Assembly: GCF_000377985.1 (NCBI RefSeq)
Contig: NZ_KB899044.1
Span: 186,001 to 250,000 of the forward strand
DNA: 64,000 nucleotides
Direction of reading: 5' to 3'
Source: Sporolactobacillus vineae DSM 21990 = SL153
GTDB lineage: Bacteria; Bacillota; Bacilli; Bacillales; Sporolactobacillaceae
Shown: one piece after another, positions 1 to 8,050 of the stretch
Numbering within the stretch: position 1 is the first letter of the stretch
Layout of the letters: each line of letters starts with the position of its first letter
The notes under the pieces: model-generated
The model's database searches: none
What the model was told of the DNA's origin: nothing
What the model saw: the letters and a program-made list of their open reading frames with translations, nothing else
Translations under genes and position numbers: made by a program

Positions 1-608
1 GTGACCAGATCAAAACAGCTGATCCCCTTATTGCCGCCGGTAATTTCCAGTTTGCCCTGCGAGGTCTTTGAACCGCCTTCCCAGACCACCAGATCAGTCT
101 GAAATAGATCAGCGTATTTCTTCAGATAGTCTTCCAGATTCTGGCTGGCGATTTCTTCCGCACCTTCAACAAAAAACTTGACCTGAAAGGGAAAATCACC
201 GTGCTCCTGCCTGTAGATGTTCAGGGCAGTAAGCCGGGCAATTAGTTCACCCTTGCAGTCAGCTACTCCGCGGCCGACAAGCTTTCCGTCCTTTTCGGTC
301 AGCGTAAACGGTTCGGAGTGCCATTCTTCCAGAGGTTCCGGGGGCTGCACATCATAGTGGTTATAAAATAATACAGTCGTCGCCCTTTTCTGCGGGTCTT
401 CCGGCTGAAAATCTGCATACACTAGCGGGTATTTATAATCATGGAACACTCTTGCCTGCCCACCTGCCTGAGTAAATAATTTCCGCAAGAATTCCGCTGT
501 TTCGGGAATAGCTTTGTTCTGGGCAGAAACTGAAGGCAGCTTTATGTAGTCGGCTAGATGTTTTTTATATTGCGTAACAATGTCATCACTCGCACTCACT
601 TTTGTCAT
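1..608 (-). CDS. M20-family metallopeptidase (dipeptidase-like), C-terminus cut by window edge
   Basis: The first 202 or so residues of a zinc peptidase of the M20/M25/M40 family (CNDP/PepV/DapE-like), cytoplasmic, which hydrolyses short peptides or N-acyl amino acids. Reading leftwards from ATG at 608, the translation carries the HYDVQPP metal-binding motif near residue 84, then a VGRGVADCKG segment (second metal region) and an FVEGAEEIAS motif containing the catalytic and metal glutamates. The C-terminal half lies outside the window. The gene sits directly downstream of a SAM-I riboswitch (704-806) and its terminator (651-680), so its expression should fall when S-adenosylmethionine is plentiful. 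That suggests a role in releasing methionine or cysteine from peptides or acyl derivatives; this role is inference. Confidence 0.88.
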   Translation of the reverse strand, partial: MTKVSASDDIVTQYKKHLADYIKLPSVSAQNKAIPETAEFLRKLFTQAGGQARVFHDYKYPLVYADFQPEDPQKRATTVLFYNHYDVQPPEPLEEWHSEPFTLTEKDGKLVGRGVADCKGELIARLTALNIYRQEHGDFPFQVKFFVEGAEEIASQNLEDYLKKYADLFQTDLVVWEGGSKTSQGKLEITGGNKGISCFDLV

Positions 609-650
609 CCTCTTTTATTCAAATTAGTCATTTAAAATGGTCATAAAGAA

Positions 651-680
651 ATGCCGTTTTCTGTGATAAGAAAACGGCAT
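651..680 (-). terminator. Riboswitch expression-platform terminator
   Basis: A perfect 11-bp inverted repeat, ATGCCGTTTTC / GAAAACGGCAT with an 8-nt loop, is followed on the minus strand by a T-rich stretch (TTTCTTTATGACC). It lies between the SAM-I aptamer and the M20 peptidase start, where an OFF-switch terminator belongs. Confidence 0.85.
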
Positions 681-703
681 GAGTTAATGATTCATACGCT
701 GTC

Positions 704-806
704 TTCTCATCTTTGCAGAATATATTCTGCTGGAATTGACACCATGCAACTATGCTGGTTGTCGGGCTTCATCGGGCCAGTCCCTCCGCCGCTCTGGATA
801 AGAATC
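704..806 (-). promoter_or_regulatory. SAM-I (S-box) riboswitch aptamer
   Basis: Read on the minus strand this is a textbook S-box: CTTATCCAGAG, GGCGGAGGGACTGGCCC, GATGAAGCCC and GACAACC follow in order, matching the conserved P1/P2 junction, the internal loop of P2 and the P3 strand. The P1 arms TTCTTATC (799-806) and GATGAGAA (704-711) pair over 8 bp. A variable P4-type region with the internal hairpin GCAGAATATATTCTGC lies just before the 3' P1 arm. S-boxes bind S-adenosylmethionine and turn transcription off by terminator formation. The regulated gene is the M20 peptidase starting at 608. Confidence 0.93.
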
Positions 807-995
807 GCTTGTGTTTACTTATTAACCATTATATTAGATATATTAGCTGGAGTCGTCAATATAAAGCTACATTATTTTGATGTGCTTTATTATTGATTCG
901 ATTCTTTTTCACTAAGTGAACCTCCCGCCACTAAAGTGGTGCGTTTGCCGGCATTAATCACTTACCAATTAAAAAAGCTGTCACGGCTACCTCAT

Positions 996-1853
996 TCACT
1001 CATTCAAAAAGAGTAAATGATTGGTCCACTTTCGGCGGAAATAATTCTGCATCTTCGCCTCATCGTCTAAATTAAGAATAACAAAATCTAATCGAACATC
1101 CTTAAGCTTCCTGAATGTCTCAAATTCGCTCTTATTAATGATTCCTTTAAACAGGTAATGCTCAATGCCATCAAAGTCTGGTTTCCCAAATTTAATTAAC
1201 GCATGAATCATCCTTTGATTTGAACGATGCGTGAACCGATAACGCAGGGGCTTTCGAAGAAGGGATAATGAGCCATATTTATAACTGACTTTCTTTTTCG
1301 CAGCTAATTGACTGGATCTGGCCAATTCATCCTTCAGCTTTTCATACTCAGCGTTTACGGCTTTTAATTGACTGCGATTTCGGCTGATTCGTATCGCCGC
1401 ATCGTTCAGCGTCAAATTCACTTCAGGTATTTGCTCACTCTTTATCAGTTTCTGCCCCGCTCGATTAAAAGAAGGCTTAACATAATATTCCGGAGTTAAG
1501 TGGTACGGTTCAAATAAGTCCAGCAGTTTCTGGTCTTTATTCAAATTGCGACTGGTCAGTATCGTCAGTCTCTGGAGTAATCCAAGATTATACAGATATT
1601 CATTGAGTCCAGTGTAATCATATTGATAAATTTTTTTAGGAATGAACTTCGCCACCAGATGACTGCCAATCTCATACCTTCTGGATTCACCACTGCTGAG
1701 ACAGCCGCGCACACAGTCTCGAAGTGCCTTCCCTTCCTTTTCAAGTTCTTTTAGCCGTTTATACGAACCGGATGCGACAAAGGCTTCCATTAATTGTTCC
1801 GCGTCCCCTCTGTTTGAAGAGAGGGTTTTACTTTTTGAACGAGAACAGGACAT
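996..1853 (-). CDS. Hypothetical protein, downstream of the short uvrC-like gene
   Basis: A 285-residue soluble, basic protein that I do not recognise. I chose ATG at 1853, because an AAAGGGGG ribosome-binding site precedes it; the open frame extends further upstream but would then overlap the end of the uvrC-like gene. The first 40 residues are Ser/Lys-rich, residues about 150-200 look helical and charged (possible coiled coil), and the C-terminus is rich in aromatic and basic residues. No catalytic motif was evident. It lies 31 bp after the uvrC-like gene on the same strand, so the two are probably co-transcribed and may act together. Confidence 0.6.
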   Translation of the reverse strand: MSCSRSKSKTLSSNRGDAEQLMEAFVASGSYKRLKELEKEGKALRDCVRGCLSSGESRRYEIGSHLVAKFIPKKIYQYDYTGLNEYLYNLGLLQRLTILTSRNLNKDQKLLDLFEPYHLTPEYYVKPSFNRAGQKLIKSEQIPEVNLTLNDAAIRISRNRSQLKAVNAEYEKLKDELARSSQLAAKKKVSYKYGSLSLLRKPLRYRFTHRSNQRMIHALIKFGKPDFDGIEHYLFKGIINKSEFETFRKLKDVRLDFVILNLDDEAKMQNYFRRKWTNHLLFLNE

Positions 1854-1884
1854 AACCCAGATGCCCCCTTTGAACAGCAAGTAA

Positions 1885-2979
1885 TCAGTTCTTAATGCCC
1901 GTTGCTTCCAGTTTCGATAACGACAGCTTATTTTGCAACGCGATGCGTGCATTCTGACAGGCCATCTGTACAAGGTTCTTTTTGGTGCCACGTTTGGGAT
2001 GGATCAAACGGATGCCCAGAAATTTCTGGATCGTTTTTTCATCATCCAATTCCGGTATCAAGATTTCTTTTGGCCGGATATGGCGATGGCCCAAATAAAA
2101 TTGTCCCAGATAAGCACGTATACCCGTTTCCGGCTCGGCATACACGGGGAAGAATGAAGCTGCACGCTGCAATAATTTTCCACTGCGAATATGGAAAACC
2201 TGCACGCATAGCCAGCCTTCCTGAAAAGCGTAACCGAACACATCGCGATCGACGAAATCCAGGTTATTGATGCTCTGCTTGTCCATCGTCGCTTCAATAC
2301 AAGAGATCAAATCATGGAGCTCCCGGGCCTTCTCAAAGTCTAGCCGATCCGATGCCCCCCGCATCTCCTCTTTTAATCTTCGTTCAACTGCTCTGAACCC
2401 GCCATGAAAAAAATGAACGATTTTACGCGTTACCCGGCGATATTCTTCTTCGCTCACTTCCCTGGCACAACACCCAATGCATCTACCGATCTGGTAATAG
2501 AGACAGGGCCGCCGGGCGGTAAGCGGGCACCGCCTCAGTGGATAGAGACGGTCCAACAGGGCTTTCGTTTCATTAGCAGCACTTACATTGGGAAAGGGGC
2601 CGAAATACTTCCCTTTATCTCTCCTCACCTGTCGGGTAATGATGAGCCTGGGATGGCGCTCATCCGTTATTTTTATATAGGGGTAGCTTTTATCATCCTT
2701 CAGCAAGATGTTGTATTTCGGACGATAGTTTTTAATTAAATTATTTTCAAGAATGAGTGCGTCAACATCAGATGCAGTCACAATAAACGTAAAATCAGCA
2801 ATTTGACTCACTAATTTCTCCGTTTTTGGATTATGTTTGCCGATGAAATAAGAGTGTACGCGTCTCTTTAAGATCTTTGCTTTTCCAACATAAATGACCG
2901 TACCGCGATGATCCTCCATCAAATAACAGCCGGGCTGTTTCGGAAGCAGGGAAAGTTTATCTCGAATCACTCGATTCAT
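1885..2979 (-). CDS. Short UvrC-like GIY-YIG nuclease
   Basis: 364 residues corresponding to the N-terminal half of UvrC, the incision nuclease of nucleotide excision repair. Residues about 12-95 form the GIY-YIG domain (PGCYLMED then VIYVGKAKILKRRV, and ENNLIKNYRPKYN). Residues 150-175 hold a cysteine cluster (CLYYQIGRCIGCC) as in UvrC, and residues about 200-235 a UVR (UvrB-binding) motif with DRLDFEKARELHDLI. The protein stops before the RNase-H-like 5'-incision domain and the helix-hairpin-helix pair; normal UvrC is about 600 residues. The frame is clean and ends in a normal stop, so this looks like a dedicated short paralogue making only the 3' incision (Cho-like in logic), not a recent truncation. 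That is inference. The partner gene follows at 1853. Confidence 0.85.
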   Translation of the reverse strand: MNRVIRDKLSLLPKQPGCYLMEDHRGTVIYVGKAKILKRRVHSYFIGKHNPKTEKLVSQIADFTFIVTASDVDALILENNLIKNYRPKYNILLKDDKSYPYIKITDERHPRLIITRQVRRDKGKYFGPFPNVSAANETKALLDRLYPLRRCPLTARRPCLYYQIGRCIGCCAREVSEEEYRRVTRKIVHFFHGGFRAVERRLKEEMRGASDRLDFEKARELHDLISCIEATMDKQSINNLDFVDRDVFGYAFQEGWLCVQVFHIRSGKLLQRAASFFPVYAEPETGIRAYLGQFYLGHRHIRPKEILIPELDDEKTIQKFLGIRLIHPKRGTKKNLVQMACQNARIALQNKLSLSKLEATGIKN

Positions 2980-3026
2980 TCATTTCACCTCCGCGTTTCA
3001 TCATCTGTCGGTTGAATCAGCACGAT

Positions 3027-3608
3027 TTACGATAGAATCCGGTTAATCAATTTCTTCAAATCTGGTAAGACGCCGTCCTCAAACCAGGGATTTCTTTTGA
3101 TCCAGATAGAGTTTCGTGGTGACGGATGCACCAATGGAAAATAGCTGGGTAAATAATCGCGATAATTTTTAACCATTTCAGTTAATGTCATTTTTGAATG
3201 CGCCTTCAGGTAGTACTTCTGCGCGTAGGCGCCAACTAATAAAGTTAACTCGATACCTGGCATCGCCCTGATGAGTGGATCATGCCACTTTGCCGCGAAT
3301 CCCTTTCTCGGCGGCAAATCGCCGCTCTTCCCTTTGCCGGGAAAATAAAAATCCATCGGAAGCACGGCAATTTTCCCCGAATGGTAGAAAGTATCGTCTG
3401 ATACGCCCATCCATTCCCGTAACCGTACGCCGCTTCGATCATTCCATATTATCTTTGTATTCTGCGCGATCTCACCCGGAGCCTGCCCGATGATTAGCAG
3501 CTTTGCTGTTGGGGCGGCATAGTAGAGCGGATCGATGTTGTTATTTGTGAAACGAATATTTTCAGGATCTGCTTTAATTCGATGAAAAAGATCTTCGAAC
3601 ACGTCCAT
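3027..3608 (-). CDS. Uracil-DNA-glycosylase family protein
   Basis: 193 residues of the single-domain UDG superfamily (family 4/5-like or the small bacterial UDG-like group), which removes damaged bases from DNA. The water-activating or binding loop is seen as LLIIGQAPGEIAQNT (about residues 37-51), and the C-terminal DNA-intercalation loop as PLVHPSPRN (about 158-166). No cysteine set for a 4Fe-4S cluster is visible, which argues against the classical family 4 enzyme. A GGAGGTAACG site precedes the ATG at 3608. It is on the same strand as the short UvrC-like gene, and the two may form a small DNA-repair group. Confidence 0.8.
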   Translation of the reverse strand: MDVFEDLFHRIKADPENIRFTNNNIDPLYYAAPTAKLLIIGQAPGEIAQNTKIIWNDRSGVRLREWMGVSDDTFYHSGKIAVLPMDFYFPGKGKSGDLPPRKGFAAKWHDPLIRAMPGIELTLLVGAYAQKYYLKAHSKMTLTEMVKNYRDYLPSYFPLVHPSPRNSIWIKRNPWFEDGVLPDLKKLINRILS

Positions 3609-3751
3609 CTTCGTTACCTCCTGAACAAGCGATGATACCTTGGTTCATCAGCTAAAATTAAAAGTCCGATCAGTGAACCATCCTGCATCCCGTGCGCGCA
3701 TCAGCGCGGCGGATGTTTCGGGCGCAGACCGCTCCGGAGAACGGATTAGGA

Positions 3752-5101
3752 TCAGAATACCGAAACGAGCCATGGCGCCGTATACAAGACCATGAATAAG
3801 ATCCCGTAACCCACGCCCCAGCGGTGAAGCAGGCCCGAAACAAGTCCGATCAGCATGACGCCGCCGATATTCATCCAGCCTGCATCCATATACGCAAGCA
3901 GGAGAACGAAAGCGCAAAACAGGCCAAGGATGGCTTCGTGAGGAATCCGTTTGAACACAAAGGCACATATCGATTGCGCATATTTGATGGCCAGCGTATA
4001 CGTGACCATGAGGGCAACGCCGGCGCCAATCACTGTCGCCCAGATGAAATCAGTCTGCGAAAGGATGTGGTGCATATTGTGCGTTGCAGTGAAGACTGGC
4101 GGTGCGTCAAACAGCGCATGAGCAGGGCCTATGGCAACCGGAGAAAGGGGGATACCTAACGCGATCAGCGGGATCAGCGTCCCGGAAAGATAGGTCGCGT
4201 TTGCCAGTGCATTCATCGTTGTAATTGCAAGTACCGACCGTTCAACCGGATCCTTCGTCCGTTTTGAAAAGAGTTCGCCAAGAAGCGTCGTCATCCCGAC
4301 CGGGCTGAGAATAAAAGTAAAACAGCTGACCAATGACGCGACAGCGCTTGTGATCCATTCCTGTTCTTTCAACGCATGAAACGGATTGAGCGATTTCCAT
4401 TCAAAGGGCACTTTCTGAAGGGTAATCCTACGCGGCTGATCACACTTCATCCGTTCTCTTTTCTCTTTATTCAGCAGCTCAAACAGAGTCAAAATGATCG
4501 GTCCAATCGTTATGCCGAGAAAGAACGAAATGAACACCGTTGTTCCTTTTGGTACAATGCCGATGCCCCAATAGAGATAGCGCAGCCCTTCAATGAGCAG
4601 TGTGAAAGGGAGAATGGAGGCAAGTGCCAGTACCTTATTCTTACTCAGCAAGGCAAGTAAAACAGCGCCGGCAAAGAAGAGCGGGTCGGCGTACGCTTTA
4701 ATGACTTCGGCAAGCGGAATCAGACTTCTTGCAAGCAGTAAACTGACCGGAACACTGACCAGTACACCGATCAGTGAACCCCCGGCCATTTTGCGCAGCG
4801 ATCGGTCGGCCATTCCCTTTCGTTTAAGTAACAGCGCATGGCCAACGAGCGGACTTGCCATAACGCCGCCGGGAATCCCGACAATGGCTGCAGGTACCGC
4901 ATCCATCAGGTTATTGGCAATCGCAGCTGAGATAAAAAAGCAGAGGACAACGACAGGTTGAACACCGGCGAGCACTAAGATCAGTGTGACAGGAACCAGA
5001 ACGGCTGTTTCGTCCGTCCCCGGGATGATGCCAATAATTGTATATAAAAGTGCAGCCCCAACAGCTGCAATGATCATTTCTACTAAGAGAACAAGGCCCA
5101 T
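3752..5101 (-). CDS. TctA-type large permease of a tripartite tricarboxylate transporter
   Basis: 449-residue integral membrane protein with about 10-12 hydrophobic segments. The family signature (TctA/DUF112) is visible: GIIPGTDETAVLVPVTL near residue 26 and PAAIVGIPGGVMASPLVGHALL near residue 70, plus a second half with LGIPLSPVAIGPAHALF. TctA works with a small TctB subunit and a periplasmic or lipid-anchored TctC binding protein. A small membrane protein is encoded 3 bp upstream (5105-5353), but no TctC-like binding protein is in the window. Substrate cannot be read from the sequence. Confidence 0.82.
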   Translation of the reverse strand: MGLVLLVEMIIAAVGAALLYTIIGIIPGTDETAVLVPVTLILVLAGVQPVVVLCFFISAAIANNLMDAVPAAIVGIPGGVMASPLVGHALLLKRKGMADRSLRKMAGGSLIGVLVSVPVSLLLARSLIPLAEVIKAYADPLFFAGAVLLALLSKNKVLALASILPFTLLIEGLRYLYWGIGIVPKGTTVFISFFLGITIGPIILTLFELLNKEKRERMKCDQPRRITLQKVPFEWKSLNPFHALKEQEWITSAVASLVSCFTFILSPVGMTTLLGELFSKRTKDPVERSVLAITTMNALANATYLSGTLIPLIALGIPLSPVAIGPAHALFDAPPVFTATHNMHHILSQTDFIWATVIGAGVALMVTYTLAIKYAQSICAFVFKRIPHEAILGLFCAFVLLLAYMDAGWMNIGGVMLIGLVSGLLHRWGVGYGILFMVLYTAPWLVSVF

Positions 5102-5104
5102 CCA

Positions 5105-5353
5105 TTATTTCTTCCTTTCCGTCTCTTCAAAAATACGCTTGGGTTTAATGAAGAGTGAGCAAACCATAAACCCGATCACCGCTCCGATTAAGCCAAATAA
5201 GAGCGGCATCGGCGCATGGTCCGGTGCAGCAAAATAGCCGCCCAATGTTGTGATACTGCTGATCGCAATCGCGAGGACAAGATCCCTGACCCGGACGACA
5301 TCATCCCATATTTCAATCATTTCAGGATCCTGTTTTGAACGTGAAGTCATCAA
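5105..5353 (-). CDS. Small membrane protein, possible TctB-like partner
   Basis: 82 residues with two hydrophobic segments (about 28-45 and 50-68) and a charged, cytosolic-looking tail ending ETERKK. The stop lies 3 bp before the TctA-type gene, so the two are translationally coupled. TctB subunits are usually about 150 residues with four helices, so if this is the small subunit it is a half-size version. The start is ATG at 5353 with an AGGAGAA site before it. Confidence 0.65.
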   Translation of the reverse strand: MMTSRSKQDPEMIEIWDDVVRVRDLVLAIAISSITTLGGYFAAPDHAPMPLLFGLIGAVIGFMVCSLFIKPKRIFEETERKK

Positions 5354-5460
5354 TAACGATTCTCCTTTCTGATTCAGAGGCGGGAGCAGGTGCGAACAAG
5401 TAAGGAAGTCTCTTTTTCACCCTGATCTTTATCAAGCACTCAATCCTGTACGCTGATGAT

Positions 5461-7491
5461 TTAACCCCGTATTTTAGACTGAGTTAACCGCTCATACTTA
5501 TCCTTCAATACAGATACTTCACTCTCATCACAGAAGACAAAATGTCCAGGAATGATTTGGCGCAGCTGCTTCTTCGATGCCTCTCCTGTCTTCTGGCGAT
5601 CTGGCTGAAAGATCAGTCTTTTTTTATGCTGCTCGCGGAGTGGATCTGCTTGCGGGATCGCCGAAATCAATGCCTCTGTATAGGGGTGGAGCGGGCATTG
5701 ATACAGGTCATCTGCCGGCGCCAGTTCGACGATCTTGCCCGCGTACATCACACCGATCCGATCGCTTATATACTTAACCATGGAAAGGTCATGAGCGATG
5801 AATAAAAGTGTAAGTCCGCGTTCTTTTTGTAACTTCTTTAATAGGTTGACAATTTGGGCCTGGATGGAAACATCCAGAGCTGAGATAGGTTCATCCGCAA
5901 TGATCAGCTCCGGTTGAACGGCAAGCGCCCGGGCGATACCCACGCGCTGACGCTGACCACCGGAAAGTTCATAGGGATAGCGACTGGCAAGATTCGGTTC
6001 CAGACCAACTGTTGTCAGAAGTTCGGCAACTTGCTGTTCTAAATCTTCTTTGGTTTTTGCAAGACCATTCAGGACTATTCCTTCTGCGATAATTTGACCA
6101 ATGATTAAATGCGGGTCTAACGAGGAGTAGGGATCCTGGAAAATCATCTGCATCTTTTGATGGAACTCACGTTTCATTTGTCTGCCATAATGATTACCCA
6201 TCGACTGATCTTCCAGCCGTATGGTACCGCCCGACGCTTTATAGATGCCCATGATGGTTCGTCCCAGGGTCGATTTGCCGCATCCCGATTCACCGACCAG
6301 GCCAAAGGTCTCACCTTGATACAGTTTGAGTGAAAGATCATCAACGGCGTGCAACTGTCTTCTCCCATTTGAAAAGGATTTCTTCAAATGACTGACCTCA
6401 AGCATGACTTTATCTGACTGCTTTATTTTTTCATCTTCCTTGTGTTCGCGTTGTCGCTTACTCCCGGCCTGTTGCCCGCGCTTGCGAATCTCCTCCGGCA
6501 CATCTACGGATGGCGCTTCGGGGTGCAGTAACCAGGTCGCGGCAAAATGAGTATCGGAAACCCGAAACATCGGTGGTTGCTTGATCTGATCGATTTTCAT
6601 GGCATACTTATTTCTCGGTGCGAACGCATCACCTCGAATGGGCAGCTGCAGATTCGGCGGAGAGCCTGGTATTGTGTATAGCACATCACCGGTTGTTTCC
6701 AGACTGGGTGTTGCACTGAGCAGCCCCCACGAATAGGGATGCCTGGAATGATAGAAAATATCCGATGATGTGCCAATCTCGACGATCTTTCCCGCATACA
6801 TGACGGCTACCCGGTCCGCCACATTCGCAATCACACCGAGATCATGTGAGATAAAAATAATGGACATGCCGTTCTCTTTTTGAATATCCTTCAGCAGTTC
6901 GATAATCTGTGACTGAACAGTCACATCAAGCGCTGTCGTTGGTTCATCAGCAAGCAAAATATTCGGTTTGCAGGCCAATGCAATCGCGATCATCGCTCGC
7001 TGCCGCATGCCACCGGAAAATTGATGTGGATACTGTTTCATTCGCAGACTGGCATCCTTGATTCCGACCCGTTGTAGCAGCTGCAAAACCTTCTCTTTCG
7101 CTTCAGTGCCCGAAAGATTCTGATGCGTCTTCACAGCCTCCATAATTTGATTGCCGATTTTCATCGTCGGATTCAATGAAGTCATGGGATCCTGGAAAAT
7201 CATCGAAATCCCTCGTCCGCGAATACTTTGCAGGACATGCTCTTTCGCCCCGGCCAGGTCTAATCCCTTGTACCATATACGCCCCTTCTTAATTCGTGTA
7301 TTATTTTTGGGAAGCAAGCCGATAATTGCCTTTGCCAGGGTTGATTTTCCAGAGCCGGATTCACCGACGAGACCGAGTATCTCACCTCTTCGAAGTGACA
7401 AATTCACTCCGCGAATCGCCTGGATTTCTCCTCCATACGTGTCAAATGAAAGATGCAAATCTTCAATTTCGAGCAAAGCTTTTTCCTCCAT
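5461..7491 (-). CDS. Fused oligopeptide/nickel-type ABC transporter ATPase (DppD-DppF fusion)
   Basis: 676 residues with two complete ABC ATPase domains. Domain 1 (about 1-330) has GESGSGKST, the signature FSGGMRQR and the Walker B/D-loop LLADEPTTALD. Domain 2 (about 365-650) has GESGCGKST, LSGGQRQR and IIADEPISALD. Each domain carries the oligopeptide/dipeptide C-terminal extension (RHPYSWGLLSA and LHPYTEALISA). The family energises import of peptides, nickel or metallophores. In usual operons the two ATPases are separate genes beside two permeases and a binding protein; none is present here. Fur-box-like sites in the upstream region (7626-7640, 7707-7721, 7836-7850) hint at iron control. 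Confidence 0.88.
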   Translation of the reverse strand: MEEKALLEIEDLHLSFDTYGGEIQAIRGVNLSLRRGEILGLVGESGSGKSTLAKAIIGLLPKNNTRIKKGRIWYKGLDLAGAKEHVLQSIRGRGISMIFQDPMTSLNPTMKIGNQIMEAVKTHQNLSGTEAKEKVLQLLQRVGIKDASLRMKQYPHQFSGGMRQRAMIAIALACKPNILLADEPTTALDVTVQSQIIELLKDIQKENGMSIIFISHDLGVIANVADRVAVMYAGKIVEIGTSSDIFYHSRHPYSWGLLSATPSLETTGDVLYTIPGSPPNLQLPIRGDAFAPRNKYAMKIDQIKQPPMFRVSDTHFAATWLLHPEAPSVDVPEEIRKRGQQAGSKRQREHKEDEKIKQSDKVMLEVSHLKKSFSNGRRQLHAVDDLSLKLYQGETFGLVGESGCGKSTLGRTIMGIYKASGGTIRLEDQSMGNHYGRQMKREFHQKMQMIFQDPYSSLDPHLIIGQIIAEGIVLNGLAKTKEDLEQQVAELLTTVGLEPNLASRYPYELSGGQRQRVGIARALAVQPELIIADEPISALDVSIQAQIVNLLKKLQKERGLTLLFIAHDLSMVKYISDRIGVMYAGKIVELAPADDLYQCPLHPYTEALISAIPQADPLREQHKKRLIFQPDRQKTGEASKKQLRQIIPGHFVFCDESEVSVLKDKYERLTQSKIRG

Positions 7492-7625
7492 GATTCTCCC
7501 TCTTTTCTATATTTCTCTTGTTTCTATATCGTCGATCACTGTGTTTTCAATATAAATGGGTTGATCTTCATAAACTGCTCTCAGTGGCATTGTGACTTTC
7601 ATCACATGTATGCTTAAAATTATAG

Positions 7626-7640
7626 TGATAATGGTTCTCA
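7626..7640 (-). promoter_or_regulatory. Fur-box-like site 1, upstream of ABC ATPase
   Basis: TGATAATGGTTCTCA matches the 7-1-7 Fur consensus TGATAATnATTATCA at 12 of 14 informative positions. It lies 135 bp upstream of the ATPase start. Confidence 0.55.
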
Positions 7641-7706
7641 TTTTCAATCAATATCCTACCCTGAAGTGCGTATTAACCATGACAGTTTTGTGACCATTCA
7701 AGTTGG

Positions 7707-7721
7707 TGATAATGATTAATC
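7707..7721. promoter_or_regulatory. Fur-box-like site 2
   Basis: TGATAATGATTAATC: the left half and centre match the Fur 7-1-7 consensus exactly, and the right end diverges at its last three bases. It abuts the 28-bp tandem repeat. Confidence 0.4.
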
Positions 7722-7722
7722 T

Positions 7723-7778
7723 TCGGATACAAAGTTTGAGCAATATGAAATCGGATACAAAGTTTGAGCAATATGAAA
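7723..7778. repeat. Perfect 28-bp tandem duplication
   Basis: Two identical head-to-tail 28-bp units (7723-7750 and 7751-7778), each starting TCGGATACAAAG and ending GCAATATGAAA. They lie between Fur-like sites in the intergenic region separating the divergent ATPase and DnaC-like genes. Confidence 0.95.
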
Positions 7779-7835
7779 TGGGTAGTGAATTTCAATAAAC
7801 TATTTGTCTCTTCTTTGATGACTCACTCTTGAAAC

Positions 7836-7850
7836 TGAAAATGATTATCA
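7836..7850. promoter_or_regulatory. Fur-box-like site 3 (best match)
   Basis: TGAAAATGATTATCA differs from the Fur 7-1-7 consensus TGATAATnATTATCA at one position. It lies about 200 bp before the chosen start of the DnaC-like gene and 345 bp from the ATPase start, so which gene it serves is unclear. Confidence 0.55.
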
Positions 7851-8050
7851 CTAAAATGGCAAGTGATCCAGGAAAAATCAGGCTGCACTGTCCTCTGCCC
7901 TGCAATCTATCAATCATCTCTCTGATTACTTTCTTGTTACCGCACGCGTCGCCAGCTTTCGGTTCCATGCTTCGAAGTGCTCGCGCCTTTCGGGGGAATA
8001 AACAAGAAATAAGTGCAGCGTTAATTCATCTCATAAAAGCTGGTGTTATC

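Noticed and set aside
651-896. 81-codon plus-strand frame
   Set aside because: It runs through the riboswitch and its terminator on the other strand and has no protein-like composition.
1885-2979. Short uvrC considered as a recent pseudogene
   Set aside because: No UvrC-like C-terminal sequence remains downstream and the frame ends cleanly; the following gene has its own start.
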